From assembly GCA_947579605.1 (NCBI GenBank), contig OX388329.1, positions 25,066,299-25,130,298 of the forward strand: a stretch of DNA of 64,000 nt, given 5' to 3'. Positions 10,441 to 21,044 of the stretch are shown one piece after another. The position numbers and the translations under genes were made by a program. Each line of letters starts with the position of its first letter. Position 1 is the stretch's first letter. Source of the DNA: Athripsodes cinereus. Taxonomy: Eukaryota; Arthropoda; Insecta; Trichoptera; Leptoceridae. The notes beneath the pieces are model-generated. The model was not told where the DNA came from. It saw nothing but the letters and a program-made list of their open reading frames with translations, and ran no database searches.

Positions 10441-10570
10441 ATATACGTCGCTGAATATTGATTTAACCATTAAAATTTAATGTTTTGAACTTTGTTTTTT
10501 TTTTCATTATATAAATATATACCTACCATGTTTTGAATTTGTAAAAATCTAATTTTATTTTTCAAATTAG

Positions 10571-10638
10571 GAGGGGTTCGATGAATGCATATGTAACTGG
10601 TGGGGTTCGGTACCCCCAAAAAGGTTAAGAACCACTGC
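10571..10638 (-). mobile_element. hAT-like terminal sequence
   Basis: Read on the minus strand the end is 'CAGTGGTTCTTAACCTTTTT' followed by GGGGGTACCGAACCCC, the classic start of hAT transposons and MITEs of animals. The opposite end and an 8-bp target duplication were not found, so only one terminus is supported. A duplicate copy is at 12430-12497 in the second tandem unit. Confidence 0.45.
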
Positions 10639-11936
10639 CATAGAGCTACTTGCCTAATAACTCATCGTTATTCTAAGTTACATCAGTAATCAGGTATTAT
10701 TTTCTTCCGTCTAAAACACTTCTGTTGAATAATAGATCAAACTATCTTTTCTTTTTCTGATTATGGATCGTAAGACTTATGCTTTATTGTTCCGTTTATT
10801 CATCGACAATCTCTGTTCAACATTCTCCAATAAGATGACGGACCATAGAATTGATCTGAAATATTTTTTAGATAATCATAAAATTGATTAAGTATGTATA
10901 AGATTATTATCTGTTGGATCACGGATCTAGGATACATCCGTTTTGTTATTTTGCGTAGTCAAAGATTGAGAATAATAGCTCATAGTTTTTTTTTTTATAA
11001 TTTTGTCAATTTTCACTCCAGTGTAAATAATTGTAAAATATTATTTAAAATTGATAATATACTCGATAAAAAATGATATGCAAATTAATTGTGTCACATT
11101 GGTTATTAAAATAACAAAAATAGCCCGAATAATATGTACACGAGCAGTTTGTACCTAGGTGATATTTTTTTTATAAAATCATGTCAACTTCTCCAATTTA
11201 TTTAGTAGCCGGGGTCACTTCAGGGGTTATTTGAAGGTAGGTGTAAGTGAGTGTTTAATGTATAATCTTACAATAATTTACTAAAAATAAAAGTCAGAGG
11301 TTTAGAAGTATGAAAAAATATAATATGTAACATTTAATTTGATGATTTTTTTTAAGAACTTTCACTCTCTTAACCTCTCGTCACTGGTTTCCAAAATTAT
11401 AGGAGTGTTAATGTCCGGATAGCTCCTAATGAAAAACCCTGTGCCCTTGCCCCTGATGGACAGCTCTTCTGTTCTAAGTCAAATGCACCGTATTGTAAGT
11501 TGATGGAGTGACAGTCTTCTTGATATGATCGGTTTAACGCAATGCTATTCTGCCTCTGGGTCTTCTAATTGGCGTTGTTCCTGTTTTTTATACTCTAGTC
11601 ACATTTATGTTCATAAGATGCATAGGTACCTTATTTATAAGTAATGTTATTGAAACAGCGAGCTCAATCATAAATTCAATTACCACATTTAAAATAATGT
11701 CATATTGGTATAAATTTTGTCATAGATTTTATTGATTTCTATGTTTATTTTCGCTCTATATACACAATATTTAGAGTATTGAGAAATCGTTTTTATGACA
11801 ACCTAATTAAAATGTTGTTGAGACGTGTTTGTGTACTGTAGACTGTAGTCCTTAGAGCTTAATACGTAATGCTGTTCCATTTTCAAACATTCATAACCAT
11901 TGGGTCATTATCTCATTTAATTTACTATACTATACT

Positions 11937-12300
11937 ATACCCTCACGCCATGTCCCAGGAGGGGTAGGCAGAGAGAACGGAATATAGATTATATATATAT
12001 AGATCTATCCTTACATACTTCTTTCGCTTCCTCTACATTCATCCAGTTTCTCATACATGCACGCCGATTTCTCTTACTCTACACGAGTCCGTATTTAAAA
12101 ATTTGGTCCACGTGATCAAGGCACGTGGTTCTTGGACGTCCGCGCTTCCTCACACCCCTTCTTTCAGATAAATACATCCTATTCGTCATCCTTTCATCTT
12201 GCATTCGCTCAACATGTCCAAACCATCTCAACTTGTTTACACGTATTCTGTCCACAACACTCCTCTCACATCCGCTCATACCTAATTAGCCATCCTCCCT
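11937..12300 (-). pseudogene. LINE family A C-terminus
   Basis: The minus-strand frame 12279-12079 encodes 'RIRVNKLRWFGHVERMQDER', then 'ERRGVRKRGRPRTTCLDHV'. This R-W-F-G-H-V-E-R-M...R-G-R-P-R pattern is the conserved tail of RTE-like endonuclease/reverse transcriptase proteins in insects. The 3' end continues to 'GTAGGCAGAGAGAACGG' in plus orientation and finishes in a (TATAG)n microsatellite tail at about 11925-11940, as expected for non-LTR elements that end in short repeats. 5'-truncated. The tail region is duplicated at 13797-14165. Confidence 0.75.
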
Positions 12301-12353
12301 CTAATTACATTTGCCATTCTTCTTGTGTTCAAAATAAGAAAAAAAAAACCTCT

Positions 12354-14218
12354 TTTTTTTTTTCATTATATAAATATATACCTACCATGTTTTGAATTTG
12401 TAAAAATCTAATTTTATTTTTCAAATTAGGAGGGGTTCGATGAATGCATATGTAACTGGTGGGGTTCGGTACCCCCAAAAAGGTTAAGAACCACTGCCAT
12501 AGAGCTACTTGCCTAATAACTCATCGTTATTCTAAGTTACATCAGTAATCAGGTATTATTTTCTTCCGTCTAAAACACTTCTGTTGAATAATAGATCAAA
12601 CTATCTTTTCTTTTTCTGATTATGGATCGTAAGACTTATGCTTTATTGTTCCGTTTATTCATCGACAATCTCTGTTCAACATTCTCCAATAAGATGACGG
12701 ACCATAGAATTGATCTGAAATATTTTTTAGATAATCATAAAATTGATTATGTATAAGATTATTATCTGTTGGATCACGGATCTAGGATACATCCGTTTTG
12801 TTATTTTGCGTAGTCAAAGATTGAGAATAATAGCTCATAGTTTTTTTTTTTATAATTTTGTCAATTTTCACTCCAGTGTAAATAATTGTAAAATATTATT
12901 TAAAATTGATAATATACTCGATAAAAAATGATATGCAAATTAATTGTGTCACATTGGTTATTAAAATAACAAAAATAGCCCGAATAATATGTACACGAGC
13001 AGTTTGTACCTAGGTGATATTTTTTTTATAAAATCATGTCAACTTCTCCAATTTATTTAGTAGCCGGGGTCACTTCAGGGGTTATTTGAAGGTAGGTGTA
13101 AGTGAGTGTTTAATGTATAATCTTACAATAATTTACTAAAAATAAAAGTCAGAGGTTTAGAAGTATGAAAAAATATAATATGTAACATTTAATTTGATGA
13201 TTTTTTTTAAGAACTTTCACTCTCTTAACCTCTCGTCACTGGTTTCCAAAATTATAGGAGTGTTAATGTCCGGATAGCTCCTAATGAAAAACCCTGTGCC
13301 CTTGCCCCTGATGGACAGCTCTTCTGTTCTAAGTCAAATGCACCGTATTGTAAGTTGATGGAGTGACAGTCTTCTTGATATGATCGGTTTAACGCAATGC
13401 TATTCTGCCTCTGGGTCTTCTAATTGGCGTTGTTCCTGTTTTTTATACTCTAGTCACATTTATGTTCATAAGATGCATAGGTACCTTATTTATAAGTAAT
13501 GTTATTGAAACAGCGAGCTCAATCATAAATTCAATTACCACATTTAAAATAATGTCATATTGGTATAAATTTTGTCATAGATTTTATTGATTTCTATGTT
13601 TATTTTCGCTCTATATACACAATATTTAGAGTATTGAGAAATCGTTTTTATGACAACCTAATTAAAATGTTGTTGAGACGTGTTTGTGTACTGTAGACTG
13701 TAGTCCTTAGAGCTTAATACGTAATGCTGTTCCATTTTCAAACATTCATAACCATTGGGTCATTATCTCATTTAATTTACTATACTATACTATACTATAC
13801 CCTCACGCCATGTCCCAGGAGGGGTAGGCAGAGAGAACGGAATATAGATTATATATATATATATAGATCTATCCTTACATACTTCTTTCGCTTCCTCTAC
13901 ATTCATCCAGTTTCTCATACATGCACGCCGATTTCTCTTACTCTACACGAGTCCGTATTTAAAAATTTGGTCCACGTGATCAAGGCACGTGGTTCTTGGA
14001 CGTCCGCGCTTCCTCACACCCCTTCTTTCAGATAAATACATCCTATTCGTCATCCTTTCATCTTGCATTCGCTCAACATGTCCAAACCATCTCAACTTGT
14101 TTACACGTATTCTGTCCACAACACTCCTCTCACATCCGCTCATACCTAATTAGCCATCCTCCCTCTAATTACATTTGCCATTCTTCTTGTGTTCAAAATA
14201 AGAAAAAAAAAACCTCTT
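12354..14218. repeat. 1.86-kb tandem duplication, unit 2
   Basis: Direct head-to-tail copy of 10495-12353, including the hAT-like end (12430-12497) and the LINE family A end (13797-14165). The only differences I noticed are small indels in simple repeats and one 4-bp indel. After CCTCTTT at 14218 the sequence diverges from unit 1. Confidence 0.9.
13797..14165 (-). pseudogene. LINE family A C-terminus (duplicate copy)
   Basis: Second copy of the 11937-12300 fragment, created by the tandem duplication rather than by a new insertion. The 66-residue frame 14143-13943 is identical to that in unit 1. The (AT)n and TATAC tracts in its tail are longer by four and five bases. Confidence 0.75.
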
Positions 14219-14229
14219 TCTTGGACCTC

Positions 14230-14780
14230 CACAACCCTTCGTTGGACGTCCGCAAATCTCTTGGTAACTTCATAATAATAATCATATTGTTCTTATTTTA
14301 CGAACGCTAGTCAAATAAACTTTTACTCATCTGTTTTTTCATTTTATTTTTAGTAATGACAGGTACATAATATTATCACTGACTATTATAATACTGTACA
14401 GTGTATTATTATAACATTACTATACAGTCATTATTATTACATATTTTTTTTACAAATTTACATATTAGATGCCGTTGTAGCGTATTATAAAAATAATATT
14501 TTATAATATATTATAATAGTATAAAAGTAATGGAGTGTTTCCGCCGAACAAAACGAGTATAAAAAAAATATTTTAATATTGTAACAAAGAACCATTGTAT
14601 GATAATAATTTAGATTAATTCAATTTGTGTGGAATAATAATGCATCAATGCTAAATAATATAATAAATCAAAATATTTTTATAAAATGTGGTATGTTGTA
14701 CATAAGGTGTAATAAAAATAATGTATCTTTCTTTGGATGTAAATGGTGAAATGACTTATTTTAATAGCAGTGTGTTCAAA
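14230..14780. other. AT-rich spacer
   Basis: Very A/T-rich with short palindromic ACTGTATAGTA-like stretches near 14390-14430. No coding frame or repeat family recognised. Confidence 0.4.
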
Positions 14781-14787
14781 CAACTCA

Positions 14788-14950
14788 AGTGAATTCGCTT
14801 TATAGCGAAGATTGCGAATTCACTGTGTCGGTGTTTAGGTAGTAGAATTCCATATCGAAGTAAATAAAACAAGTGTTTTATTCTACTATTGTTTTATTCT
14901 GTGAGAGAGACGTCTTTCGTCTTATAAGGACATTGACAATGTCCTTGTGG
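14788..14950 (+). repeat. Unclassified repeat U1, copy 1, with 11-bp hairpin
   Basis: A perfect 11-bp inverted repeat (AGTGAATTCGC at 14788-14798, GCGAATTCACT at 14814-14824) opens this segment. From 'TGTGTCGGTGTTTAGGTAG' to 'CGTCTTATAAGGACATTG' it matches 56974-57090 in order and orientation with substitutions and indels. It is a two-copy dispersed repeat of unknown class without a coding frame. Confidence 0.5.
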
Positions 14951-15499
14951 TTTTGAGCTAAGTGTTTTTGATGTTTGACTTTAATGTTTCAGCCATTTCT
15001 AGAAATAGTTGTGAATTATTAAGAAGCTTCCTTGTATTTCAACAATATATAACAATTAATATTTACTATCCTTCTGAGTATAAATGTCGTCATTTGGAGA
15101 CGTCTAGTTTATAATTTATATAGTTTTTAATTTATCTAGTTTATATTGAGTCTACGACACAAGGTCCCAAGTTCGTTATATTGATGTTTTCTTTAATTCG
15201 ATGTTCGTTGTAAATAAGTTTAAATAGCACGATGAAAATATAATGACACCATAGAATATAATATTTTTTAGAGTGATTTAGTGTTAATACTTTATAACGT
15301 TAATATTTAACTTGTATGTAATGATCTGTGAAGTTTTGTATAGAAAATTTAACGCAATTAGGTGGTATGTTTTTACATTAGGTCTTTTAAAACATAGTGT
15401 TACCTTGCGGACATAAGAACAGCTCGTTGGTGTACGAGAAATGGTTTCTACAATTCGAAAGTCTTTCTTTCACAAAATACCATTCTACTAATACTATCT

Positions 15500-15740
15500 A
15501 TCATATCCCACAAATGGGGTAGCCAGCAGACCAGCTGCATGTAATAAACACGCAAGCTGTCCTCTCCATGCCAATAAAAATCAAGTCATCCAGGATGGGT
15601 GGCAAACTGCATCGCTGAATTTGAGATATATATAATGTCTAAAATTTTATCGGTCACTTGCCTATTACAGGACACTCGAAAACTTACGGAGAAAAGTGGG
15701 AGACCAATAATTCTTTATCGGGTGCTCCACGGGATAAAGG
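15500..15740 (+). repeat. Dispersed lepidopteran-type repeat, best copy
   Basis: Landmarks in order are 'ATCCCACAAATGGGGTAGCC', 'CACGCAAGCTGTCCTCTCC', 'CATCCAGGATGGGTGGC', 'CATCGCTGAATT', 'CTATTACAGGACACTCGAAA' and 'GGGTGCTCCACGG'. Partial copies are spread through the window. It has no long frame; I infer a non-autonomous or decayed element and cannot assign its class. Confidence 0.6.
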
Positions 15741-15865
15741 GATTTAATCGCTAGGAACGTCGTGGGTTGTGGTGACTTGATTGGCGTAGGCGTTCTGAAT
15801 CAAGGATGCTGGTATCTGTACTGTGCTTCTAGCAGGAGCATAAAAGAGCAAGTGAATAAATTTAG

Positions 15866-15963
15866 CTATAAACTCGCCCTCTGCACATTGAATTGTATAA
15901 CTGATAATTATGTGACACTGTTTTATTTTGTAATATTGTAACCAATGTACAGTGAAGAATAAA
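15866..15963 (+). repeat. LINE 3'-UTR tail (family D, 'ATAAACTCGCCCTCTG')
   Basis: Runs from 'ATAAACTCGCCCTCTGCAC' to 'ACCAATGTACAGTGAAGAAT' and ends in AAAA. The same tail occurs at 25438, 27590, 35652, 53251, 57205, 57550 and 60942. The copy at 27590-28050 joins this tail to a LINE C-terminal coding piece, which identifies it as a non-LTR 3' UTR. Confidence 0.65.
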
Positions 15964-15989
15964 ATCCACACATAAATATTTGAGTCCGT

Positions 15990-16026
15990 TCGTATGTATG
16001 TATGTATGTATGTATGTACGTATGTC
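15990..16026. repeat. (GTAT)n microsatellite
   Basis: Uninterrupted tetranucleotide run of GTAT/TATG with one late C substitution. No flanking gene. Confidence 0.85.
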
Positions 16027-16839
16027 CTTAATGGACTCAGAAATTAGGAAAGACCGAAGTAAAATAATACACTCTATACAAGGTCTCATCTTCTGGGCAG
16101 GTTTAAGGCTAAAAACATTTTAAATATCTTACGTATTGATAAAGATATTTTAATTTTAATGCGACCATGTCACAAAATTAGCAACAAAATGTATGTAAAA
16201 TTAATGCAAGATTTAGTAAATAGCAATATTCACAGTCAAACATTTTTCATTGTATTGAATTAATATCAAAATGGATGTAACAATAAATACAACAATTCTG
16301 AAACTAAATATTTAGGGTTTATTTTCGTAATAAAATATCGTGTTTGCTAATGAGAAAAGCTCTTGAATTACGTGAATAAAAATTGCATATTTTTGACATA
16401 TTGGGCTATTTTCATAATGGAAGACATTATGAAACCATAGAAAACTATACTGTAGAATAATAATAGTTTTACCTATAAAATCCATAAACAATGTTAAATG
16501 ATTTTCAATGAGTGGGAACCTATTTATTTTCACCTAATATTTTTTACATAAATTATGAAATATTTGATAGTAAAATATTCTGAAATATTGAAGGATGCAG
16601 ATAATCCATTTTTAAGGTTTTTTGGGAATAAAGAGTAAATACTTATATGACAATTTATTCTTGACTTTTTTTAATTTCATAGCAAATACCCATTTATGCA
16701 CTGCAAACCAAAAATACAAATTCGAATGTGGACAATTATAATATTTTAACATTTATGTGACTACAATTTTTTCACGAAAAGGGATGTTTACCCTTTTTTT
16801 CTTATAGAAATTTGGGATGACAATCTTCGAGTTTTTACA

Positions 16840-17249
16840 TTAAGATGAGGTTTTTAGTAGTTTTTGCACGTAGGTACCCGCCTATTTTTCTAAATAAAAT
16901 ATGAGCTTTCGAGGTGTCGAGCTCACATATTTTTCATTTGGAAGAGGTTTTTAGCACTTTTTCCATGTAGGTACCTACCAATATGTGGAATTTCTTAACT
17001 TCAAGCTTTTTCATCGGGACGAGGTTGTTAGTACTTTTTTTTCCATGTAGGTGCCTACTTATTATTTTTTTACATAAATGTGAACATCTGAGGTGTCAAA
17101 CTTCAAGATTTTTCAATGGGAAGAGGTTTTTAGCACTTTTTTCGATGTTGGCACCTACCTATTTTTTTTAACTAAATATGGGCATGTGAGGTATCAAACT
17201 TCATGATTTTTCATTGGGAAGAGTTTTTCAGCACTTTTTTCGATGTAGG
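16840..17249. repeat. ~98-bp minisatellite, left part
   Basis: Degenerate direct repeats with the landmarks 'GAGGTATCAAACTTCA', 'TTTTTCATTGGGAAGAG', 'AGCACTTTTTTCGATG' and the palindrome GTAGGTACCTACC. About four units precede the inserted element at 17252-18038. Leftmost units are most diverged, a common edge pattern in tandem arrays. Confidence 0.85.
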
Positions 17250-17251
17250 TA

Positions 17252-18038
17252 TAGTAGTATCAAGATAACAGCGAGAGTCGCTGTTGTATTAGTGACAAAA
17301 ATGGTAGGGTGACCACGTGACTCATGTCTTCTACGAATTAAATAGATATTTTTGTAATTATGTTCTGAGTCACAACCCATGACAATGCATCGTAATTAAC
17401 CAATATAAGATTTTTAGTATTAACGTACAATATAGAATTACCTTTTACACTTAGTTCACTCATTAGCATTTCCTATTAGTGTGAGTAATATCCATATCCC
17501 ATGTCTACTTACCTATTGTATTCATACTTGAAAACATACCCCACATCTACCTGAAAATATATATTTTATACCTTTGACAAACATACCAGACATATCTACC
17601 TGAAAATATACCTTTTTTATCTTTGAAAAATGAAATAAAAACTTCTTTATACCTTATAGAGAAAAACATTTTATTTCCATACAAAAAGTATAAATAAATA
17701 AATAAGATACAAGCACAAAAAATATTATTTTAGTGAAGCTTTCAAAGATATGTTTATGCAAAGGTTTGCTTCGTTCACTTTTATTTTCCATCTCGAAAAA
17801 AATAAAAAAATAAATTTATTTACAACGTGTGGTCACCGTGCGCTAAGAAACAACCTTCCACTTTGAGAGCTTTCAACGTACTGACTTGCACACCAGTCAA
17901 CAACAAAGGGCTCTGTTTACGACCCAGCCCCTATCGGTATACACTCACACAATAACATTTTTTGTTTTTGGGCCTATACGTATACGTCTAGAACTCACTA
18001 ATACAAAAGCGACTCTCGCTGTTATCTTGATACTACTA
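17252..18038. mobile_element. 787-bp TA-flanked transposon inserted in the minisatellite
   Basis: The left end 'TAGTAGTATCAAGATAACAG' and right end are exact inverses, and pairing extends through CGAGAGTCGCT to TTAGTGA, about 44 bp with few mismatches. A TA dinucleotide flanks both sides. Removing the element restores the minisatellite palindrome GTAGG-TA-CCTACC, so target and TA duplication are well supported. The interior is A/T-rich with no transposase frame. TA duplication suggests a Tc1/mariner-type non-autonomous element. Confidence 0.85.
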
Positions 18039-18040
18039 TA

Positions 18041-18560
18041 CCTACCTATTTTTTTTATCTAAGTATGGGCATGTGAGGTATCAAACTTCATGATTTTTCA
18101 TTGGGAAGAGTTTTTCAGCACTTTTTTCGATGTAGGTACCTACCTATTTTTTTTACCTAAGTATGGGCATGTGAGGTATCAAACTTCATGATTTTTCATT
18201 GGGAAGAGTTTTTCAGCACTTTTTTCGATGTAGGTACCTACCTATTTTTTTTACCTAAGTATGAGCATGTGAGGTATCAAACTTCATGATTTTTCATTGG
18301 GAAGAGTTTTTCAGCACTTTTTTCGATGTAGGTACCTACCTATTTTTTTTACCTAAATATGGGCATGTGAGGTATCAAACTTCAAGATTTTTCATTTAGA
18401 GATTTGCAATGCTTTTTATGATGTAGGTACCTACCTATTTATTGTTACTAAGCTATGGGCATGTAGGGAGTCAAAAATTAAGTTTTCTCATTGGGAAGAG
18501 CTTTTTACTTCTTTTATCCACGTAAGTGCTTACTCCGTTTTTTTTTTCAATAAGATTTTG
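18041..18560. repeat. ~98-bp minisatellite, right part
   Basis: Units start (at GGGCATGTGAGG) near 18067, 18165, 18263, 18361 and 18457, giving steps of 98, 98, 98 and 96 bp. The first four are nearly identical and the last two degrade. Each unit carries the GTAGGTACCTACC palindrome. Together with 16840-17249 this makes about ten units. Confidence 0.9.
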
Positions 18561-18659
18561 TTGTTTTAACCCATGTATTTGCAAGGTTTTCTATTTAATT
18601 AAACCCGAGCGATGCCGGGTTACATACGCTTGTAAATAAATAAATGAATGAGACATTGT

Positions 18660-19671
18660 TTTCTATTGAGAGATGGAACGGTGTTGTTACATCACAAGGC
18701 GCCCTGAGAGTATCGTAAAGAGAGCTAGGGATAAACATATGTACCTAAGAACAGGTCTGAGGCAAGGAGGATGTATGTCTCCAGTATTGTTCAGTGTGTA
18801 CATGGACGGTCTAAGTCAGCAGCTTTCCAATTCAAGAACTGGATGCCATCTTGGAGATGTGCCAGCAAACCATGTATGCTATGCCGATGACATGGTTCTT
18901 TTGTCACCTTCCATCAAAGGATTAAGAAAACTGATTCAAATATGCGAAAAATATGCCCAAGACCACAACATGACGTACAACGCAAAAAAGACTGAATTGA
19001 TAGTGTTTAAATCGGTAGGACTAGACGAATGTATGTTACCTGTAAAAATTAATGGCACCACACTGATACGGACGCATAAAGTTAAATATTTAGGACATAT
19101 AATAAACAGTGACCTAACGGACGATGACGACATAGACAGACAAAGACGTAGTATTAGTATTATATCGAACATGCTTGCTAGGAAATTTTTCAAATGTAGC
19201 GCACATGTAAAAAGAATTCTCTTTAACGCTTTTTGCACAAACTTGTACATTTCTACTTTAAATAAACTTAGAGTACAATACAATGACGCATACCGCATAC
19301 TTTTCGGATACAGACGATACAGCAGCGCAACACAAATGTTCGCAGAAGGAAGGACAAAAGACTTTGTAGCCACATTAAGGCAAAAAATTTATAGCACTAG
19401 GGCTAAATTAATAACACACAATAATGCCCTAGTGCGAGCCGCATTTGACCGCCAGACACCACAACTAACAAGAAGATGGAACACCCATCTTAACCAAGTG
19501 CCATAGATAATTGTGTTTTTATGTATAATAATTATTATGAATTTTTTTTTTTTTTTGTTTTATTTTTATTTCTGTATTTTTACTTATAATATGTATTTAA
19601 TATGGACCTGAGAGGCTTGCACAACCCACCTTCAGATCTGGAATAAAAATTATTATTATTATTATTATTAT
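18660..19671 (+). pseudogene. Non-LTR reverse transcriptase, C-terminal half
   Basis: Frame 18673-19506 (277 codons) holds RT motifs: 'GLRQGGCMSPVLFSVYMDGL' (residues about 28-47, the RQGG...SP block), the catalytic box 'VCYADDMVLLSPS' (YADD at 70-73), 'YNAKKTELIVF' and 'VKYLGHIIN' (thumb-side motifs). A C-terminal region with 'LNKLRVQYNDAYRILFGYRR' follows. The endonuclease and the first catalytic Asp of the palm are missing, so it cannot be active. Around 19247-19260 the text jumps from 'CTNLYIS' to 'LNKLRVQ', probably a small in-frame deletion. The 3' UTR contains AATAAAA followed by (ATT)n at 19643-19671, the expected end of a LINE. The clade (CR1/Jockey-like versus others) is not resolved. 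The frame is intact, so the copy is fairly young. Confidence 0.8.
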
Positions 19672-20292
19672 ATGGAGAAACAAACCAGAACACAAGACAG
19701 TTAACAACCTCATTGTAAAGGATACTTGAAAGCAACGGAATTTAATTCAGTACAGCATCAAGTATGAGTGCACTAGGTGAATGAGGACCATGGAAACACA
19801 CCCCGGTTGATGGAGATGTAAGGTTATGATTAAGAACAGGAATAAAATATTAGAATATTGAACTATTACTAGGTATACCATTATGATACCTTCCACGCGG
19901 TGGGTGTTCAGCAGATTAACCGCTTGAATGAACTTGCAAGTCACATTGCTGTATCAAAATTGCTAAATATTTTACGGAGTACCCGCGTTTAACAAGACAC
20001 TTGAAAGTTTATAGAAACAATTGGGCGTCCTATTTAATTATATAGGCTTCATACGATTTACGTTAGAAATGTATTTTTTTATTATTTCATCACGACAATT
20101 TAGTAAAATCATTACTAATAATATCAAATTGATTAATATGCTACACACGCCGACTTTTAATTCTGAATAACTGTTGAATACTAGAAGACGTAGGTATGAA
20201 ATATATTTTTATAACAATGATTTTAAGTACTTATATAGGTACCTATTATGTGAATAGTAACCTGACAATAGTTCTATGATCTATTATAACTA

Positions 20293-20430
20293 CACCATCA
20301 TAGTATATCCCACAAGTGGAGTAGCCACACAGATCATCCTATTCGTGCTGCCAATAAAAATAGGCATTCAAGATGGATGGCATTATCGATGAATTGCATA
20401 TGTTTATTGTCTTTTGTGTGAGACGTAACG
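20293..20430 (+). repeat. Dispersed lepidopteran-type repeat, partial
   Basis: 'TATATCCCACAAGTGGAGTA', then 'GATGGATGGCATTATCGATG' and 'ATTGCATATGTTTATTGTC' match the order in the 15500-15740 copy. Truncated before the GGACACTCGAAA block. Confidence 0.55.
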
Positions 20431-20833
20431 AATATTCTAAAAATTTAACAAAAGTGTTACAGATCTACAAGTCAATTGTACGAATTGATTGATTAGAATT
20501 CATCGATAGTTTATGTAATCGATTATATTATTATTTGGAGTTTTGTAACATTTTTTTACATTTTCATAATAGTTTTATTGTTACATCATATTGTTGTTTT
20601 TGTCATGAAGAAAAATATTATATTTCATTTCATTTCAGTTAATATAGATCAATTTACTTTACTTCACAAGAAACTGTGATTGAATACAGTTTTATTAATA
20701 GTTTTTTTTTTTAATAATCTTTCTTGTTTGATACATATTAAGATCATTGGAGTTTCCACACTCGATTTCATCTGAAATAATAAAGTACTATGTATTCTAT
20801 TTTTTCGGTGGTAACCTTATGAAAGTTCATTTT

Positions 20834-21041
20834 TATTAATATTAAAATGATTAAGTTAAAACACTGTTACTTTCACTGTGTAAATTTAATTTTGGCAGAG
20901 GCCTTTCGGACTAAGTCCATCTTCAGAGAGTTTCTAAGTTGACGGCACTGAAGATAGACTTAAGTCCGAAAGGCCTCTGCCAAAATAAAATTTATACAGT
21001 GAAAGTAACAGTGTTTTGACTTATTCATTTTAATATTAATA
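20834..21041. mobile_element. Inverted pair of repeat ends with hammerhead-like cores
   Basis: Two copies of one ~95-bp end face outward from a ~30-bp centre. Each contains CTGAAGA, a short hairpin, GAAAGGCCTCTGCC and 'CAGTGAAAGTAACAGTG'. In the right copy (20944-20981) GGCA before CTGAAGA pairs with TGCC after the palindrome AGGCCT, giving stem I, core, stem II, GAAA and palindromic stem III in hammerhead type I order. The left copy (20894-20926, minus strand) has a better stem II (GGAC/GTCC) but lost stem I. An extra U follows CUGAAGA in both. I infer Penelope- or retrozyme-type origin. Confidence 0.6.
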
Positions 21042-21044
21042 ATA

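Larger units (their letters stand above)
10495..12353. repeat. 1.86-kb tandem duplication, unit 1
   Basis: This unit is repeated immediately downstream (12354-14218). It contains a hAT-like terminal sequence (10571-10638), ~1.3 kb of A/T-rich non-coding sequence and a minus-strand LINE family A end (11937-12300). By eye the two units differ only by a 4-bp indel (extra AAGT near 10890), one extra TATAC and four bases of (AT)n in unit 2. The junction lies in a T-run that could have provided homology. Confidence 0.9.

Noticed and set aside
18600..18635. Helitron 3' hairpin (CCCGAGCGATGCCGGG)
   Set aside because: The hairpin is suggestive, but no CTRR end, no AT insertion site and no 5' TC end could be paired with it.
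18936..19373. 145-aa minus-strand frame
   Set aside because: Lies antisense to the reverse transcriptase; composition follows from the + frame.
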